A stretch of DNA of 20,430 nucleotides from Actinomycetota bacterium (lineage in GTDB: Bacteria; Actinomycetota; Actinomycetes; Mycobacteriales; Mycobacteriaceae): the NCBI GenBank assembly GCA_005787665.1, contig SYAB01000153.1, forward strand, positions 1 to 20,430, in the 5' to 3' direction. Positions 6,236 through 14,795 of the stretch are shown in pieces (within the stretch, counting starts at the first letter, position 1; every line of letters starts with the position of its first letter). Below the pieces are notes generated by a model. That model made no database searches. It saw nothing but the letters and a program-made list of their open reading frames with translations, and was not told where the DNA came from. A program made the position numbers and the translations under genes.

Positions 6236-9200
6236 GTGTACCTCAAGAGTCTGACGCTGAAGGGCTTCAAATCCTTCGCATCGTCGACGACTCTGCGTTT
6301 CGAGCCGGGCATCACCTGCGTGGTCGGTCCCAACGGCTCCGGAAAGTCCAACGTCGGCGACGCGCTGACCTGGGTGATGGGCGATCAGGGCGCCAAGACC
6401 CTGCTCGGCGGCAAGATGGAGGACGTCATCTTTGCGGGCACCTCCTCCCGGGCCCCGCTGGGCCGCGCCGAGGTGACGCTGACCATCGACAATTCCGATA
6501 ACGCCCTACCGATCGAGTACTCCGAGGTCTCCATCACCCGGCGCATGTTCCGCGACGGCGCCGGCGAGTACGAGATCAACGGCAAGAGTTGCCGGTTGCT
6601 CGACATCCAGGAGCTGCTCTCCGATTCCGGAATCGGCCGGGAGATGCACGTGATCGTCGGGCAGGGCCGGCTCGCTCAGATCTTGGAATCCCGCCCGGAG
6701 GACCGTCGCGCGTTCATCGAGGAGGCCGCCGGGGTCCTCAAACACCGCAAGCGCAAGGAAAAGGCGCTGCGCAAACTCGACGCGACCTCGGCCAACCTCG
6801 CCCGGCTCACCGACCTGACCACCGAACTGCGCCGTCAGCTCAAGCCGCTGGGCCGGCAGGCCGAGGTGGCCCGTCGTGCGGCGACCATCCAGGCCGACCT
6901 GCGTGACGCCCGGCTGCGGCTGGCCGCCGACGATCTGGTCACCCGGCGAGCGGAGTTCGCCGGCGCCGACGATATCGAGACCACCCTGCGCCGCGAGCAT
7001 GACGAGGCCGCCGCCCGACTCGCGCACGCCTCCACGCAGCTCGCCGCGCACGAGACGGCGGTGGCGTCGCTGTCGGAACGCACCGACGCCGCCCAGCAGA
7101 CCTGGTTCCGGCTCTCGGCGCTGGCCGAGCGGGTCAGCGCAACAGTGCGCATCGCCAACGAGCGCGCCCAGTATCTGGACGCCGAACCCGCCGTCGGCAG
7201 CGGGCCGGATCCCGACGACCTGGACGCCCAAGCCGACCGGGTGGCCGAGCAGGAGGCCCGGCTGCTGGCCGAGCTGGAGGAGGCCCGGGCACGTCTGGAG
7301 GCTGCTCGCGTCGATCTCACCGAAAGGGAGACCGCGGCCACCGACGCCGAGCGCGCCCATCTCGCGGCGGTGCGGGCCGAAGCGGACCGCCGGGAAGGCT
7401 TGGCCCGGTTGGCCGGCCGGGTGGAGACCGGCCGGGCGCGGGTGGAGTCCATCGACGATGGGGTGGCGCGGCTGACCGTCGCCATCGACGAAGCCGGCGC
7501 ACGCACCGAGGCGGCCCGCGCGGAGTTCGAGACCGTGCAGGGCCGGATCGGGGAACTCGATCAAGGTGAGCTCGGTCTCGACGAACACCACGACCGGACC
7601 GTCACCGCGCTGCGCCTGGCCGATGAACGGGTGGCCGAGTTGCAGGCCGCCGAACGTGCAGCAGAACGTGAGGTGGCATCGCTGCAGGCCCGTATCGATG
7701 CGCTCTCGGTGGGTCTGGAGCGCCGCGACGGAGCGGCCTGGCTGCTGGAAAACGCCAGTGGTGCAGAGCTTCTGGGGCCGGTCGCGAAACTGGTCAAAGT
7801 TCGCTCGGGGTTTGAGACAGCGCTTGCGGCGGTACTTGGCGCGGCCGCCGACGCGGTGGCCGCCGACAGCTTCGCCTCGGCGCGCTCGGCGGTCCAGGCG
7901 CTCAAGGACGCCGACGGCGGCCGCGCCGCGCTCGTGCTGGCCGACTGGCCCGCCGCCCGCCACGACAGCTCACCGCTGCCTGATGGCGCCCACTGGGCCG
8001 TCGACCTCGTCGAGGCTCCCACGCGGCTGCAAGGGGCGATGGTCGCCATGCTGTCGGGGGTGGCCGTCGTATCCGATCTCGCGGCGGCGCTCGATGTGGT
8101 GGCCTCGCGCCCGGCGTTGCGGGCGGTGACGCGTGACGGCGATCTGGTGGGTGCTGGCTGGGTCGACGGCGGGTCGGACCGAAAGCCCAGCACGTTGGAG
8201 ATCACCGGACAGATCGATCAGGCCCGGACGGATCTGGTGGCCGCCGAGACTCAGGTTGCCGAGCTGACCGCGGCTCTGGCCGGCGCACTGGTCGAGCAGT
8301 CGAACCGTCAGGATGCGGCAGAGCAGGCCCTGGCTGCCCTCAACGAGTCCGACGCCGCCATCTCGGCGATCTACGAACAACTCGGCCGACTGGGCCAGGA
8401 GGTGCGCGCCGCGGAAGAGGAGTGGCGCCGGCTCCAGACGCAGCGGGACGAACTCGAGGCCGGGCGTGTGCAGTCGGTCGACGAGCTCGCGGAACTCGAG
8501 ACACGGTTACGTGCGGCCGAGGCGACCCAGGCCGTCGTCGAGAACACCCCGGGCGAGCGCCAGCAGATTCAGGCGGCCGCCGAGGCCGCTCGGGCCACCG
8601 AGGTGGAAGCCCGGCTGGTGGTGCGTACTGCGGAGGAGCGGGCGAATGCCGTTCGTGGCAGGGCAGAAGCGCTCCGCCGTGCGGCCGCGGCCGAGCGGGA
8701 GGCCCGCGCGCGGGCGAGCGCTGCGCGGCTCGCTCGTCAGCATGCCGCCGAAGTGGCGGCCGTCGTGGCCGAGAGCGGGCGCCGCGTCGCCGGACACCTC
8801 GCCGGGGTCGTTGCCGCCGCGTCTCGTCAGCGCGACCGGCTGGCCGCCGAACGCCAGCATCGGTCCGCCGCGATGACCACCGCGCGCGAGGAGGTCACCA
8901 CCCTCACCACCCGTATCGCCGAGTTGACCGACTCGCTGCACCGCGACGAGGTCGCCAAGGCCCAGGCCGCGATGCGCATCGAGCAACTCGAGTCCACGGT
9001 GCTCGAGCAGTTCGGTATGGCCGGGGACGATCTGGTCGCCGAGTACGGCCCCGCGGTCGCACTGCCACCGTCGGATCTGGAGATGGCCGAGTATGAACAG
9101 GCCCGCGAGCGCGGCGAGCAGGTGACGGCTCCGGCGCCGATGCCGTTCGACCGTGCCACCCAGGAACGCCGCGCCAAGCGGGCCGAGCGGGAGCTGACCG

Positions 9201-9823
9201 AACTCGGCCGGGTCAACCCGCTGGCGTTGGAGGAGTTCGCGGCTCTCGAGGAGCGCTACAACTTCCTGTCCACCCAACTCGAGGACGTCAAGGCGGCTCG
9301 CAAGGATCTCCTCGATGTGATCGCCGGTGTCGACGAACGCATCCTGCAGGTCTTCGCCGAGGCCTACGCCGATGTGGAACGCGAGTTCTCCCAAGTGTTC
9401 TCGGCACTCTTCCCGGGCGGGGAGGGCCGGCTGCTGCTGACCGATCCGTCCGACATGCTGACCACCGGCGTGGAAGTGGAGGCTCGTCCGCCCGGCAAGA
9501 AGGTCAAACGGCTCTCCCTGCTCTCCGGCGGAGAGAAGTCACTGACCGCGGTCGCCATGCTGGTCGCGATCTTCCGGGCTCGTCCCTCTCCGTTTTATGT
9601 CATGGACGAGGTCGAGGCCGCCCTCGACGACGTCAACCTGCGCCGCCTGATCGGGTTGTTCGAGCAGTTGCGGTCCCAATCCCAACTGATCGTGATTACC
9701 CACCAGAAGCCGACCATGGAGATCGCGGACGCGCTCTACGGCGTGTCGATGCAGGGTGACGGCATCACCGCGGTGATCTCGCAGCGGATGCGCGGGGAGG
9801 ATCTGGTCGCCAGCCAGACGTAA
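6236..9823 (+). CDS. smc: Chromosome segregation protein SMC
   Basis: The 1195-residue SMC ATPase compacts and helps segregate the chromosome with ScpA/ScpB. The N-terminal head holds the Walker A motif GPNGSGKSN at residues 31-39. A long coiled coil follows (about 170-500). The hinge lies roughly at 505-650, from [12 protein letters not shown] to [14 protein letters not shown]. The returning coil runs to about 1020. The C-terminal head has the ABC signature LSGGEK at 1096-1101 and Walker B FYVMDE at 1120-1125 with Asp1124 and Glu1125. The start is GTG 6236, giving the conserved [14 protein letters not shown]. In M. tuberculosis ftsY follows directly; here about 8 kb of other genes intervene. 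Confidence 0.97.
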   Translation: MYLKSLTLKGFKSFASSTTLRFEPGITCVVGPNGSGKSNVGDALTWVMGDQGAKTLLGGKMEDVIFAGTSSRAPLGRAEVTLTIDNSDNALPIEYSEVSITRRMFRDGAGEYEINGKSCRLLDIQELLSDSGIGREMHVIVGQGRLAQILESRPEDRRAFIEEAAGVLKHRKRKEKALRKLDATSANLARLTDLTTELRRQLKPLGRQAEVARRAATIQADLRDARLRLAADDLVTRRAEFAGADDIETTLRREHDEAAARLAHASTQLAAHETAVASLSERTDAAQQTWFRLSALAERVSATVRIANERAQYLDAEPAVGSGPDPDDLDAQADRVAEQEARLLAELEEARARLEAARVDLTERETAATDAERAHLAAVRAEADRREGLARLAGRVETGRARVESIDDGVARLTVAIDEAGARTEAARAEFETVQGRIGELDQGELGLDEHHDRTVTALRLADERVAELQAAERAAEREVASLQARIDALSVGLERRDGAAWLLENASGAELLGPVAKLVKVRSGFETALAAVLGAAADAVAADSFASARSAVQALKDADGGRAALVLADWPAARHDSSPLPDGAHWAVDLVEAPTRLQGAMVAMLSGVAVVSDLAAALDVVASRPALRAVTRDGDLVGAGWVDGGSDRKPSTLEITGQIDQARTDLVAAETQVAELTAALAGALVEQSNRQDAAEQALAALNESDAAISAIYEQLGRLGQEVRAAEEEWRRLQTQRDELEAGRVQSVDELAELETRLRAAEATQAVVENTPGERQQIQAAAEAARATEVEARLVVRTAEERANAVRGRAEALRRAAAAEREARARASAARLARQHAAEVAAVVAESGRRVAGHLAGVVAAASRQRDRLAAERQHRSAAMTTAREEVTTLTTRIAELTDSLHRDEVAKAQAAMRIEQLESTVLEQFGMAGDDLVAEYGPAVALPPSDLEMAEYEQARERGEQVTAPAPMPFDRATQERRAKRAERELTELGRVNPLALEEFAALEERYNFLSTQLEDVKAARKDLLDVIAGVDERILQVFAEAYADVEREFSQVFSALFPGGEGRLLLTDPSDMLTTGVEVEARPPGKKVKRLSLLSGGEKSLTAVAMLVAIFRARPSPFYVMDEVEAALDDVNLRRLIGLFEQLRSQSQLIVITHQKPTMEIADALYGVSMQGDGITAVISQRMRGEDLVASQT

Positions 9824-9839
9824 CCCGGGGAGTGCGAGG

Positions 9840-11579
9840 TTATTTCGAGCCCGAGGTTGTGGATTTGGTGTTCGTGCCGCCGCTGCCGCTGGTCGTCCCG
9901 TTCGTCTTCGTGCCGCTGCCGCTCGTCGTGCCGCCTGTCGTGCCGCCACCGCTCGTCGTGCCGCCACCGCTCGTCGTGCCGCCGCCCGGTTTGGTGCCGG
10001 TGGTGCTGCCGCCGCCGCTGATCGTGCTCGAATTGGGTGGGTTCGGCTGCAGGTTGATGGACGTGTCCTTCGGATTCGTGATGGTCGCGGTGTTCGTATT
10101 GGGGAAGGGGGAGACGATCTTCGTGTTCAGATTCGGATTCGGCAGGGGACCGAGATCGACCGGGCTCTTGGGGGCGGTGTCACTCGGACTCGTGGCGGTG
10201 TCGACCGGTGCGACGTCGACCGGTGCGGTGTCGACCGGTGCGACGGCAACGGGTGCCGTGTCGACGGGTCCGGTGCCGACCAGGGGGCCGGGGTCGGTGG
10301 CCTGCGGATCGTAATAGGGGATGTTCGTGGAGTCGGTCTGCGCGGGCGCGGGGGCGACGATCCCGATACTCGGAAGCATGGCACCCGGCGCCGCGCCGGG
10401 TGTAGCGGCACCCGGGATCTGATCACCGGTACCCGCGCTTCCCTGCGACTGAGCCTGCCCAGTCGGTACCGATGGTCCAGCGGTTCGGGCATTCGGGACC
10501 GGCTGCTGAACGGTCGGGTTCGGGACGGCCTTGGCGACGGCGGGTACCACGGGAAGCGGTCTGGAATCGGCGCCGGTGTCGACCACCCGCGATACCGGGT
10601 CCTGTGGGGGCGCGAACCAGCTGATCGCCAAACCCAGGCACAACAACGGGATACCGACGATCAGTGCCATCCGCCGCTTCCCGGCCTGCTCCGAACCGGC
10701 GGAAGGGTTGGACGTCTCGATCGTGGAGGCGCTCGTGGACGGGTCGGCGGCCTCGACCAAATGTGAACTCGCGGACGTCAGCTGCACGCGATCCAACGTC
10801 TGGCGACGAAGCGACTCGGGGGCCGGGATGAATACCGCTGCGCCCCCCAGCAGTGCGACCGGGTTGACATGCTCCCGCTGATTCTGTTCGCAGGTGCTGC
10901 AGGAGTCGATATGACGGGCCGTACGTTTGCGCATCAGGACGGAGAACTGCCCGTCCCAACCCTTGAGGATGGCGGCCAACTCCGGGCATGCATCGGGATT
11001 GGCCTGCGCGCCACGCGCCACCAGAAGGGCGCCCAGGCAGCGCTCGACGGTCTGGCGCAGCCGGAACATCATGGTGTTCGCACTGGTCAGTGTTACTCCG
11101 AGGGCCTCCGCGAGTTCCGGGCCATCCAGCCCATGCCGGTAGGACAGGTCGAGCAGTTCGCGGTCGCGGTCCGATAACCCGCCGGCGGCGTCGGCGACGA
11201 GGCGGGCCAATTCGCTTTGTCCGGCAAGCGTTTCCGGGCTTGCTTCGCCCGAGACCAGGTCCGGCACTTCATCGGAGACCTCCTCGCGATAGCGGTGCCG
11301 CAGACGGCGCATCGCATGATGGCGGGCGATCGAGTACAACCAGGGCCGGAGTCTGTCGGGTTCACGCAGACCTCCGAGGTCTGTCGCAGCGACGCAGAAT
11401 GCGTCCTGCACGCAATCGGCTGCGGCGTCGCGGTCCCCGAGCAGTCCGACGCAGAAGTCATAAAGTCGATCGGCATAGCGGTCATAGATTTCGGCGAACG
11501 CTTCGCGGTCACCGCCGGCCGCCGCCCGCGCCAGATCACCGTCGCTGATGCTGGGCTGTAGCTCCAGTGCTCCGGTCAT
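9840..11579 (-). CDS. ECF sigma factor fused to zinc anti-sigma motif, TM helix and Gly/Thr/Pro-rich outer tail (cassette 1)
   Basis: This 579-residue protein is read as a membrane-tethered ECF sigma factor. Residues about 25-95 form sigma region 2 (AFAEIYDRYADRLYDF, RPWLYSIARHHAMRRLRHR). Residues 130-185 form region 4 (LSDRDRELLDLSY to TMMFRLRQTVERCL). A zinc anti-sigma motif H-x3-C-x2-C follows at His223, Cys227, Cys230. One hydrophobic helix spans about 304-322 after KRR, so the remaining 255 residues should lie outside. That tail is low-complexity, with PVDTA-type and GGGTTS repeats. The ATG at 11579 has only a weak AGGGG upstream. It follows the small secreted-protein gene by 95 nt, with a strong hairpin between. 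Paralogue of 14796-16355. Ligand and target genes are unknown. Confidence 0.85.
   Translation of the reverse strand: MTGALELQPSISDGDLARAAAGGDREAFAEIYDRYADRLYDFCVGLLGDRDAAADCVQDAFCVAATDLGGLREPDRLRPWLYSIARHHAMRRLRHRYREEVSDEVPDLVSGEASPETLAGQSELARLVADAAGGLSDRDRELLDLSYRHGLDGPELAEALGVTLTSANTMMFRLRQTVERCLGALLVARGAQANPDACPELAAILKGWDGQFSVLMRKRTARHIDSCSTCEQNQREHVNPVALLGGAAVFIPAPESLRRQTLDRVQLTSASSHLVEAADPSTSASTIETSNPSAGSEQAGKRRMALIVGIPLLCLGLAISWFAPPQDPVSRVVDTGADSRPLPVVPAVAKAVPNPTVQQPVPNARTAGPSVPTGQAQSQGSAGTGDQIPGAATPGAAPGAMLPSIGIVAPAPAQTDSTNIPYYDPQATDPGPLVGTGPVDTAPVAVAPVDTAPVDVAPVDTATSPSDTAPKSPVDLGPLPNPNLNTKIVSPFPNTNTATITNPKDTSINLQPNPPNSSTISGGGSTTGTKPGGGTTSGGGTTSGGGTTGGTTSGSGTKTNGTTSGSGGTNTKSTTSGSK
9910..9990. 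repeat. 18-bp tandem repeat coding for GGGTTS units
   Basis: The unit GTGCCGCCACCGCTCGTC occurs perfectly at 9940-9957 and 9958-9975, with degenerate copies at 9910-9927 and from 9976. It encodes the Gly-Gly-Gly-Thr-Thr-Ser repeats at the C-terminus of the cassette 1 sigma fusion. Copy number could vary by slippage in frame. Confidence 0.8.
10198..10272. repeat. Five 15-bp tandem units coding for PVDTA-type repeats
   Basis: Units at 10198, 10213, 10228, 10243 and 10258 follow the pattern GTGTCGACCGGTGCG with small changes. On the coding (minus) strand they give Pro-Val-Asp-Thr/Val-Ala repeats in the predicted outer tail of the cassette 1 sigma fusion. Confidence 0.8.
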
Positions 11580-11625
11580 GTCGAGGACCCCTGACTCAAC
11601 TTTTCTTCAGCTTAAACCCGCAACG

Positions 11626-11665
11626 GCTCCGGTAACAGCGGATATCAGATTGCTGCTACCGGAGC
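11626..11665 (-). terminator. Strong hairpin between secreted protein and sigma gene (attenuator or terminator candidate)
   Basis: GCTCCGGTAACAGC (11626-11639) and GCTGCTACCGGAGC (11652-11665) pair over 14 positions with one imperfect pair around a 12-nt loop. On the transcribed minus strand the hairpin begins 9 nt after the stop of the cassette 1 secreted-protein gene and ends 46 nt before the sigma start. The sequence after it (CGTTGCGGGTTT) has only a short T-run, so termination would be partial. It may also protect the 3' end of the upstream message. Confidence 0.55.
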
Positions 11666-11674
11666 GTCCGGGGT

Positions 11675-12070
11675 TCACCAGACCAGTTGGGAGACCTGCG
11701 GTGCCGCGTTGGGGCATTCGACGGAGATGTTCCACGTCGAGCCGGTCGGATAGCTGGGGAACCACAGGCGCGCATGTGACGACTGCCCCGGTCCGTTTTC
11801 CGGCAGATAGAACGGAACGTTGATCGCCGGCAGGGGCTTGCCGATGGGGTTGCCCACCACCGAGGAGTTGAAGAGGCACCAGCCGTTGGGTGCCGTGTCG
11901 TCGGGGTTGGCGGCCCACGTCTCGACCCAGACATTGACGCCGCCCGGGCCGGGGGCGGCCGCCGTCTTCATGCCCGCCTGCGCGGTGCCCGCGCCGAGGA
12001 ACAACGTCGCCGGCGCCGCCACCGTGGCGGTGATCGCAGCGATCTTGGCGAGGATCGAGGTGGTGGTCAT
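11675..12070 (-). CDS. Small secreted two-cysteine protein (cassette 1), unknown function
   Basis: The 131-residue precursor starts MTTTSILAKI and has a clear Sec signal peptide with cleavage predicted after AQA at residues 30-32. The mature part of about 99 residues has two cysteines, Cys65 and Cys119, which probably form one disulfide. It aligns end to end with the protein at 16352-16738, sharing IGKPLPAI-x-VPFYL, LWFPS(Y/W)PTG(S/T)TW and a C-terminal aromatic Trp. I do not recognise the family; a beta-rich secreted fold is a guess. AGGAGAA lies 4 nt before the ATG. It precedes the cassette 1 sigma fusion on the same strand and is driven by the shared element at 12093-12169. Confidence 0.85.
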   Translation of the reverse strand: MTTTSILAKIAAITATVAAPATLFLGAGTAQAGMKTAAAPGPGGVNVWVETWAANPDDTAPNGWCLFNSSVVGNPIGKPLPAINVPFYLPENGPGQSSHARLWFPSYPTGSTWNISVECPNAAPQVSQLVW

Positions 12071-12092
12071 GGGGTTCTCCTAGCTGATGTTC

Positions 12093-12169
12093 GCCGCCCC
12101 CGATGGGCTGCTCTCACAGGTAGGTGCAACCACGGCGCGCTGATCGCACACTTTTTCCCGGAACTTTTC
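12093..12169 (-). promoter_or_regulatory. Shared bipartite upstream element with leader hairpin, copy 1
   Basis: Read on the minus strand: GAAAAGTTC, then AAAAAGTGTGC (12146-12156), exactly 18 nt, then GCACCTACCTGTGAGAGC (from 12127 downwards), then a hairpin GCAGCCC-ATCGG-GGGCGGC (12093-12111). The ATG of the secreted protein follows about 57 nt after the GCACC box. The 18-nt spacing, the boxes and the distance to the start are kept in the copies at 12250-12312 and 16759-16838. The GTGC and GCAC ends are inverted copies of each other. Confidence 0.75.
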
Positions 12170-12249
12170 TTGAGCCCGCTGAACAGTGATTTCTCGCCGC
12201 GAGGCGCGTACTCGACGCCGCGACGAGCGGCCTCGCAGAAGAGTTCAAC

Positions 12250-12312
12250 AAAAAGCGTGCTCCGGGCACGGGTTGGCTGCACCTACCTGTGAGAGCAGCT
12301 GATCGGGGCTGC
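12250..12312 (+). promoter_or_regulatory. Shared bipartite upstream element with leader hairpin, copy 2 (divergent)
   Basis: Plus-strand copy: AAAAAGCGTGC at 12250-12260, exactly 18 nt, GCACCTACCTGTGAGAGC from 12279, then GCAGC...GCTGC (12295-12312), which can pair as a short hairpin. GAGTTC precedes it at 12241. The ATG of the membrane protein gene is 59 nt after the GCACC box. It faces away from copy 1, so the 267-nt gap 12071-12337 is a divergent control region. Between the copies GCGAGGC (12199-12205) and GCCTCGC (12230-12236) are inverted. Confidence 0.75.
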
Positions 12313-12337
12313 GGCCGAAGAAAAGGGTGAACCCACC

Positions 12338-13207
12338 ATGACAATGCCACTCACACCCCAGACGTTGCCCACCGGTCGTACCCCGAAGGCGTGGGCCGCC
12401 GGCTGCGGGGACCAAGCACAATCGGCAACCTTCAGGGCCCTCGCGTGGTCACAGGATGACGACCGCGTCGACGAGCCGCTGCCCTATATCGGTGATGAGT
12501 ACGACGACGCGGCGCCGGAGGCGGATTCCGGGCTGATTGCTCGGATCTCGGCGGACGCCGTCGAACCTCCGTCGGGAACCCGGTATAGCCGGTCGGCACT
12601 GCTGTATGGGATCGCGACGGGATTTGTCGCTGCTGCCATCGGCGGACTGGTGCTGACGGTCGTCAACACGGACGACGGGCCGACAGTTATCTCCACGGAG
12701 ATCGACCAGCCCGCGACGAACGTCGTGAACCCGCGGCCGAATGGCCCGCTCCGTCCGTTCGTGCCGTCCCCGGCGAATACCGTGCTGGCGCCGGCCCACG
12801 CCGTCCCGTCGGCAGTCGCGCCCATTCCCGCTGTTGTCGCACCGGCGCCCCACGAACAGACCCTGTCCATTCCGGAAGTCGCAGCGCCCGAGGCCTCCGC
12901 ACCCGGCGTCCCGGAGCCCGACGCGCCAGCGCCCGAGGCGACGGCGCCCGAGGCGTCAGCACCCGAAGTCGCTGCACCGGAGGCAAAGCCGCCGGTGTGG
13001 GTGCCTCCAGCCGTTTCGTGGCCCGTCGTGTCACTGCCGGAGGTGACACCTCAGCAGGTTCCGCCCCCGATGGGTCCGCGCGACTTCGATTTGCCGACGG
13101 TGGCTGATCCCGCGATCGCGTGGCCCGCCGCTCCGGCGGCGCCCAATCCCGTGCTCACCGTGATCCCGGATGTCATCGTGACATTCCCCGCGGGAGCCGG
13201 CCGGTAG
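12338..13207 (+). CDS. Single-pass membrane protein with Pro/Ala-rich outer domain, unknown function
   Basis: The 289-residue protein has an 85-residue, partly acidic cytoplasmic N-terminus, one hydrophobic helix at about 86-109 ([20 protein letters not shown]) and a long outer part rich in Pro, Ala and Val with E-A-x-A-P-type repeats around residues 180-222. No enzymatic domain is recognisable. The ATG at 12338 is preceded by AAAAGGGTG; the second ATG at 12344 would be too far from it. The gene carries the same upstream element as the two secreted-protein/sigma cassettes, so it is probably expressed with them. Its architecture resembles the outer tails of the sigma fusions but lacks the sigma part. 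A role as a surface effector or sensor partner is inference. Confidence 0.8.
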   Translation: MTMPLTPQTLPTGRTPKAWAAGCGDQAQSATFRALAWSQDDDRVDEPLPYIGDEYDDAAPEADSGLIARISADAVEPPSGTRYSRSALLYGIATGFVAAAIGGLVLTVVNTDDGPTVISTEIDQPATNVVNPRPNGPLRPFVPSPANTVLAPAHAVPSAVAPIPAVVAPAPHEQTLSIPEVAAPEASAPGVPEPDAPAPEATAPEASAPEVAAPEAKPPVWVPPAVSWPVVSLPEVTPQQVPPPMGPRDFDLPTVADPAIAWPAAPAAPNPVLTVIPDVIVTFPAGAGR

Positions 13208-13262
13208 CGCGCACGTCGTCGGGGGTTCGGTGCGAGGAGTCAATTCGGTCGGACCCACGTCC

Positions 13263-13268
13263 TATCAT
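13263..13268 (+). promoter_or_regulatory. -10 hexamer of the 13E12-family gene
   Basis: TATCAT is a strong TANNNT match ending 8 nt before ATG 13276, so transcription should start at the start codon. No ribosome binding site is present, which fits a leaderless message. Confidence 0.5.
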
Positions 13269-13283
13269 AGAACGTATGTTCGA
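13268..13283. promoter_or_regulatory. LexA (SOS) box over the transcription and translation start
   Basis: TAGAACGTATGTTCGA matches the mycobacterial LexA consensus TCGAAC-N4-GTTCGA at 11 of 12 defined positions (A instead of C at 13269). It overlaps the end of the -10 hexamer and the ATG at 13276, an ideal place for repression. SOS boxes of this kind are known in front of REP13E12-family genes of M. tuberculosis. Confidence 0.7.
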
Positions 13284-14781
13284 TGTTGATCTTCGTGAAG
13301 CTGACGACGCGGCCGTCGTTTCCACCATCGAAAAGTGGGCTGTCGCCGAGGCATCCGCCGCTGCCCGGCGGCTTGCCGCTGTCGCAGAACTGACCCGCCG
13401 GCGCTGCAGTGACGACGACCACGCGGATTGGGCGTGCGATTCCTGGGACGCGGCGGCGGCCGAGGTGTCGGCCGCCCTGCGCATCACCCACGGTCGCGCG
13501 CTGTGGGAGATGCGGCTCGGGTTGGCGTTGGAGCGGCGGCTACCCCAGTTGGCGGGTCTCTTCGCCGAGGGATTGCTGAGCTATCGGGTGGTCTCGGCGA
13601 TCGCCTGGCGCACCCTGCTGGTTGACGACGCGGATGCTCTGGTCGCCATTGATGCCGCTCTGGCCGGGCATTGCGTTTCCTGGGGGCCGCTGTCGGACTA
13701 CAAGCTGGAACGCGCCATCGATACGTGGGTCGACAAGTTCGATCCGGCCGGGGTGCGGCGCAGCCGTGCCCGGGCCCGCAGCCGGGATATTGAGATCGGC
13801 AGCCGCGATGACGAGTCCGGGACCTCTGCCGTTTGGGGCCGGCTGTTCGCCACCGACGCGGCGATCCTGCAGCGCCGGCTCAACCAGATGGCTCAGGCGG
13901 TGTGCGTCGATGACCCGCGCACCGTCGGCCAGCGTCGCGCCGATGCCCTCGGGGCGCTGGCGGCGGGGTCAGCGGAACTGGCCTGCCAGTGCGGTTCGCC
14001 CGCTTGTGAGGCCGCCGGCGGCGGTTCGGCCGCGGCGGTGGTCATTCACGTGCTCGCGGAACCGGATGCGCTGCGCAGCGATCCGGACCCGAACTTGTCA
14101 GGCCCGGGCGACCCGCCCTTCGGCGGCGGCATGAATCTGCGGGATTACCTACTCGGCGATCCGGAGCCTGAACCCACCGGTCCACCGGCGACCGCAGTGG
14201 TCCTCGGTGGCGGGATCGTTCCCGCTCCGCTGCTGGCCGAACTGATCCGCACCGGCGCAAAGGTCCGGCACCTGCGACCGCCCACCGACGCACCGGAGCC
14301 GCGGTACAGACCGTCCACGGCGTTGGACGAGTTCGTCAGGATGCGCGATCTGACATGCCGATTCCCGAACTGCGACCAGCCCGCTGAACACTGCGACGTC
14401 GATCACGCGATTCCCTGGCCGGCCGGTCCGACTCACCCGTCGAATCTTCGGTGTTTGTGCCGCAAACACCATCTTCTGAAGACCTTCTGGGGCTGGACTG
14501 ATGAGCAGCGTCCCGATGGCACGATTCGCTGGACATCGCCGTCGGGCACGGACTACGCCACCGCGCCGGGCAGCCGGTTGCTCTTTCCCGACTGGAATAC
14601 CGCGACGGCGCCGGTACCGCGCGGTCTCAAGGCGCCCGCTGTCGAGGAATCTCCCGAGCGGGGTCTGCAGATGCCCAAGCGCCGTCGATCGCGACTCGCC
14701 GATGAGGCTCGGCGCGCCAAACGGGAGCGTGCGCTCAACACTGCGGAACTCGCCGCGCGGAACAAGCCGCCGCCGTTCTAA
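13276..14781 (+). CDS. 13E12 repeat family protein, DUF222 with C-terminal HNH nuclease domain
   Basis: The 501-residue protein has the DUF222 domain over roughly residues 20-330 and a C-terminal HNH nuclease motif. Cys361 and Cys366 begin the zinc-bound HNH segment. The catalytic Asp-x-Asp-His is at 374-377 (DVDH), and CRKHH is at 395-399, so all key residues are kept and the gene looks intact. Members are multicopy in mycobacterial genomes (REP13E12) and some serve as prophage insertion sites. The start chosen is ATG 13276, set by the -10 and LexA box; upstream in-frame codons have no support. It ends 14 nt before the convergent sigma gene. Biological role is unsettled; a DNA-damage-linked nuclease is inferred. 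Confidence 0.9.
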   Translation: MFDVDLREADDAAVVSTIEKWAVAEASAAARRLAAVAELTRRRCSDDDHADWACDSWDAAAAEVSAALRITHGRALWEMRLGLALERRLPQLAGLFAEGLLSYRVVSAIAWRTLLVDDADALVAIDAALAGHCVSWGPLSDYKLERAIDTWVDKFDPAGVRRSRARARSRDIEIGSRDDESGTSAVWGRLFATDAAILQRRLNQMAQAVCVDDPRTVGQRRADALGALAAGSAELACQCGSPACEAAGGGSAAAVVIHVLAEPDALRSDPDPNLSGPGDPPFGGGMNLRDYLLGDPEPEPTGPPATAVVLGGGIVPAPLLAELIRTGAKVRHLRPPTDAPEPRYRPSTALDEFVRMRDLTCRFPNCDQPAEHCDVDHAIPWPAGPTHPSNLRCLCRKHHLLKTFWGWTDEQRPDGTIRWTSPSGTDYATAPGSRLLFPDWNTATAPVPRGLKAPAVEESPERGLQMPKRRRSRLADEARRAKRERALNTAELAARNKPPPF

Positions 14782-14795
14782 GAGGTGTCAGCCGC

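Noticed and set aside
6506..7963. A 485-codon open frame on the minus strand inside smc, and similar long frames up to 9394
   Set aside because: SMC is intact and fully recognisable over this interval; the antisense frames have no motifs and arise from GC-biased third positions.
9868..10280. Short repeats that at first resemble a CRISPR array
   Set aside because: Units are 15 or 18 bp, contiguous without spacers, in frame, and encode Gly/Thr and Pro/Val/Asp repeats of a protein tail.
9832..10314. A 160-codon Val/Pro-rich plus-strand frame right after smc
   Set aside because: It is the antisense of the repeat tail of the cassette 1 sigma fusion, with no separate motif or ribosome binding site.
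12146..12170. Standard ECF promoter (GGAAC about 16-17 nt before a CGTC-type -10) in front of the cassettes
   Set aside because: GGAAC occurs near copy 1 only in the opposite direction, and no -10-like box at the right spacing is conserved among the three copies. The conserved boxes are reported as an element of unknown type instead.
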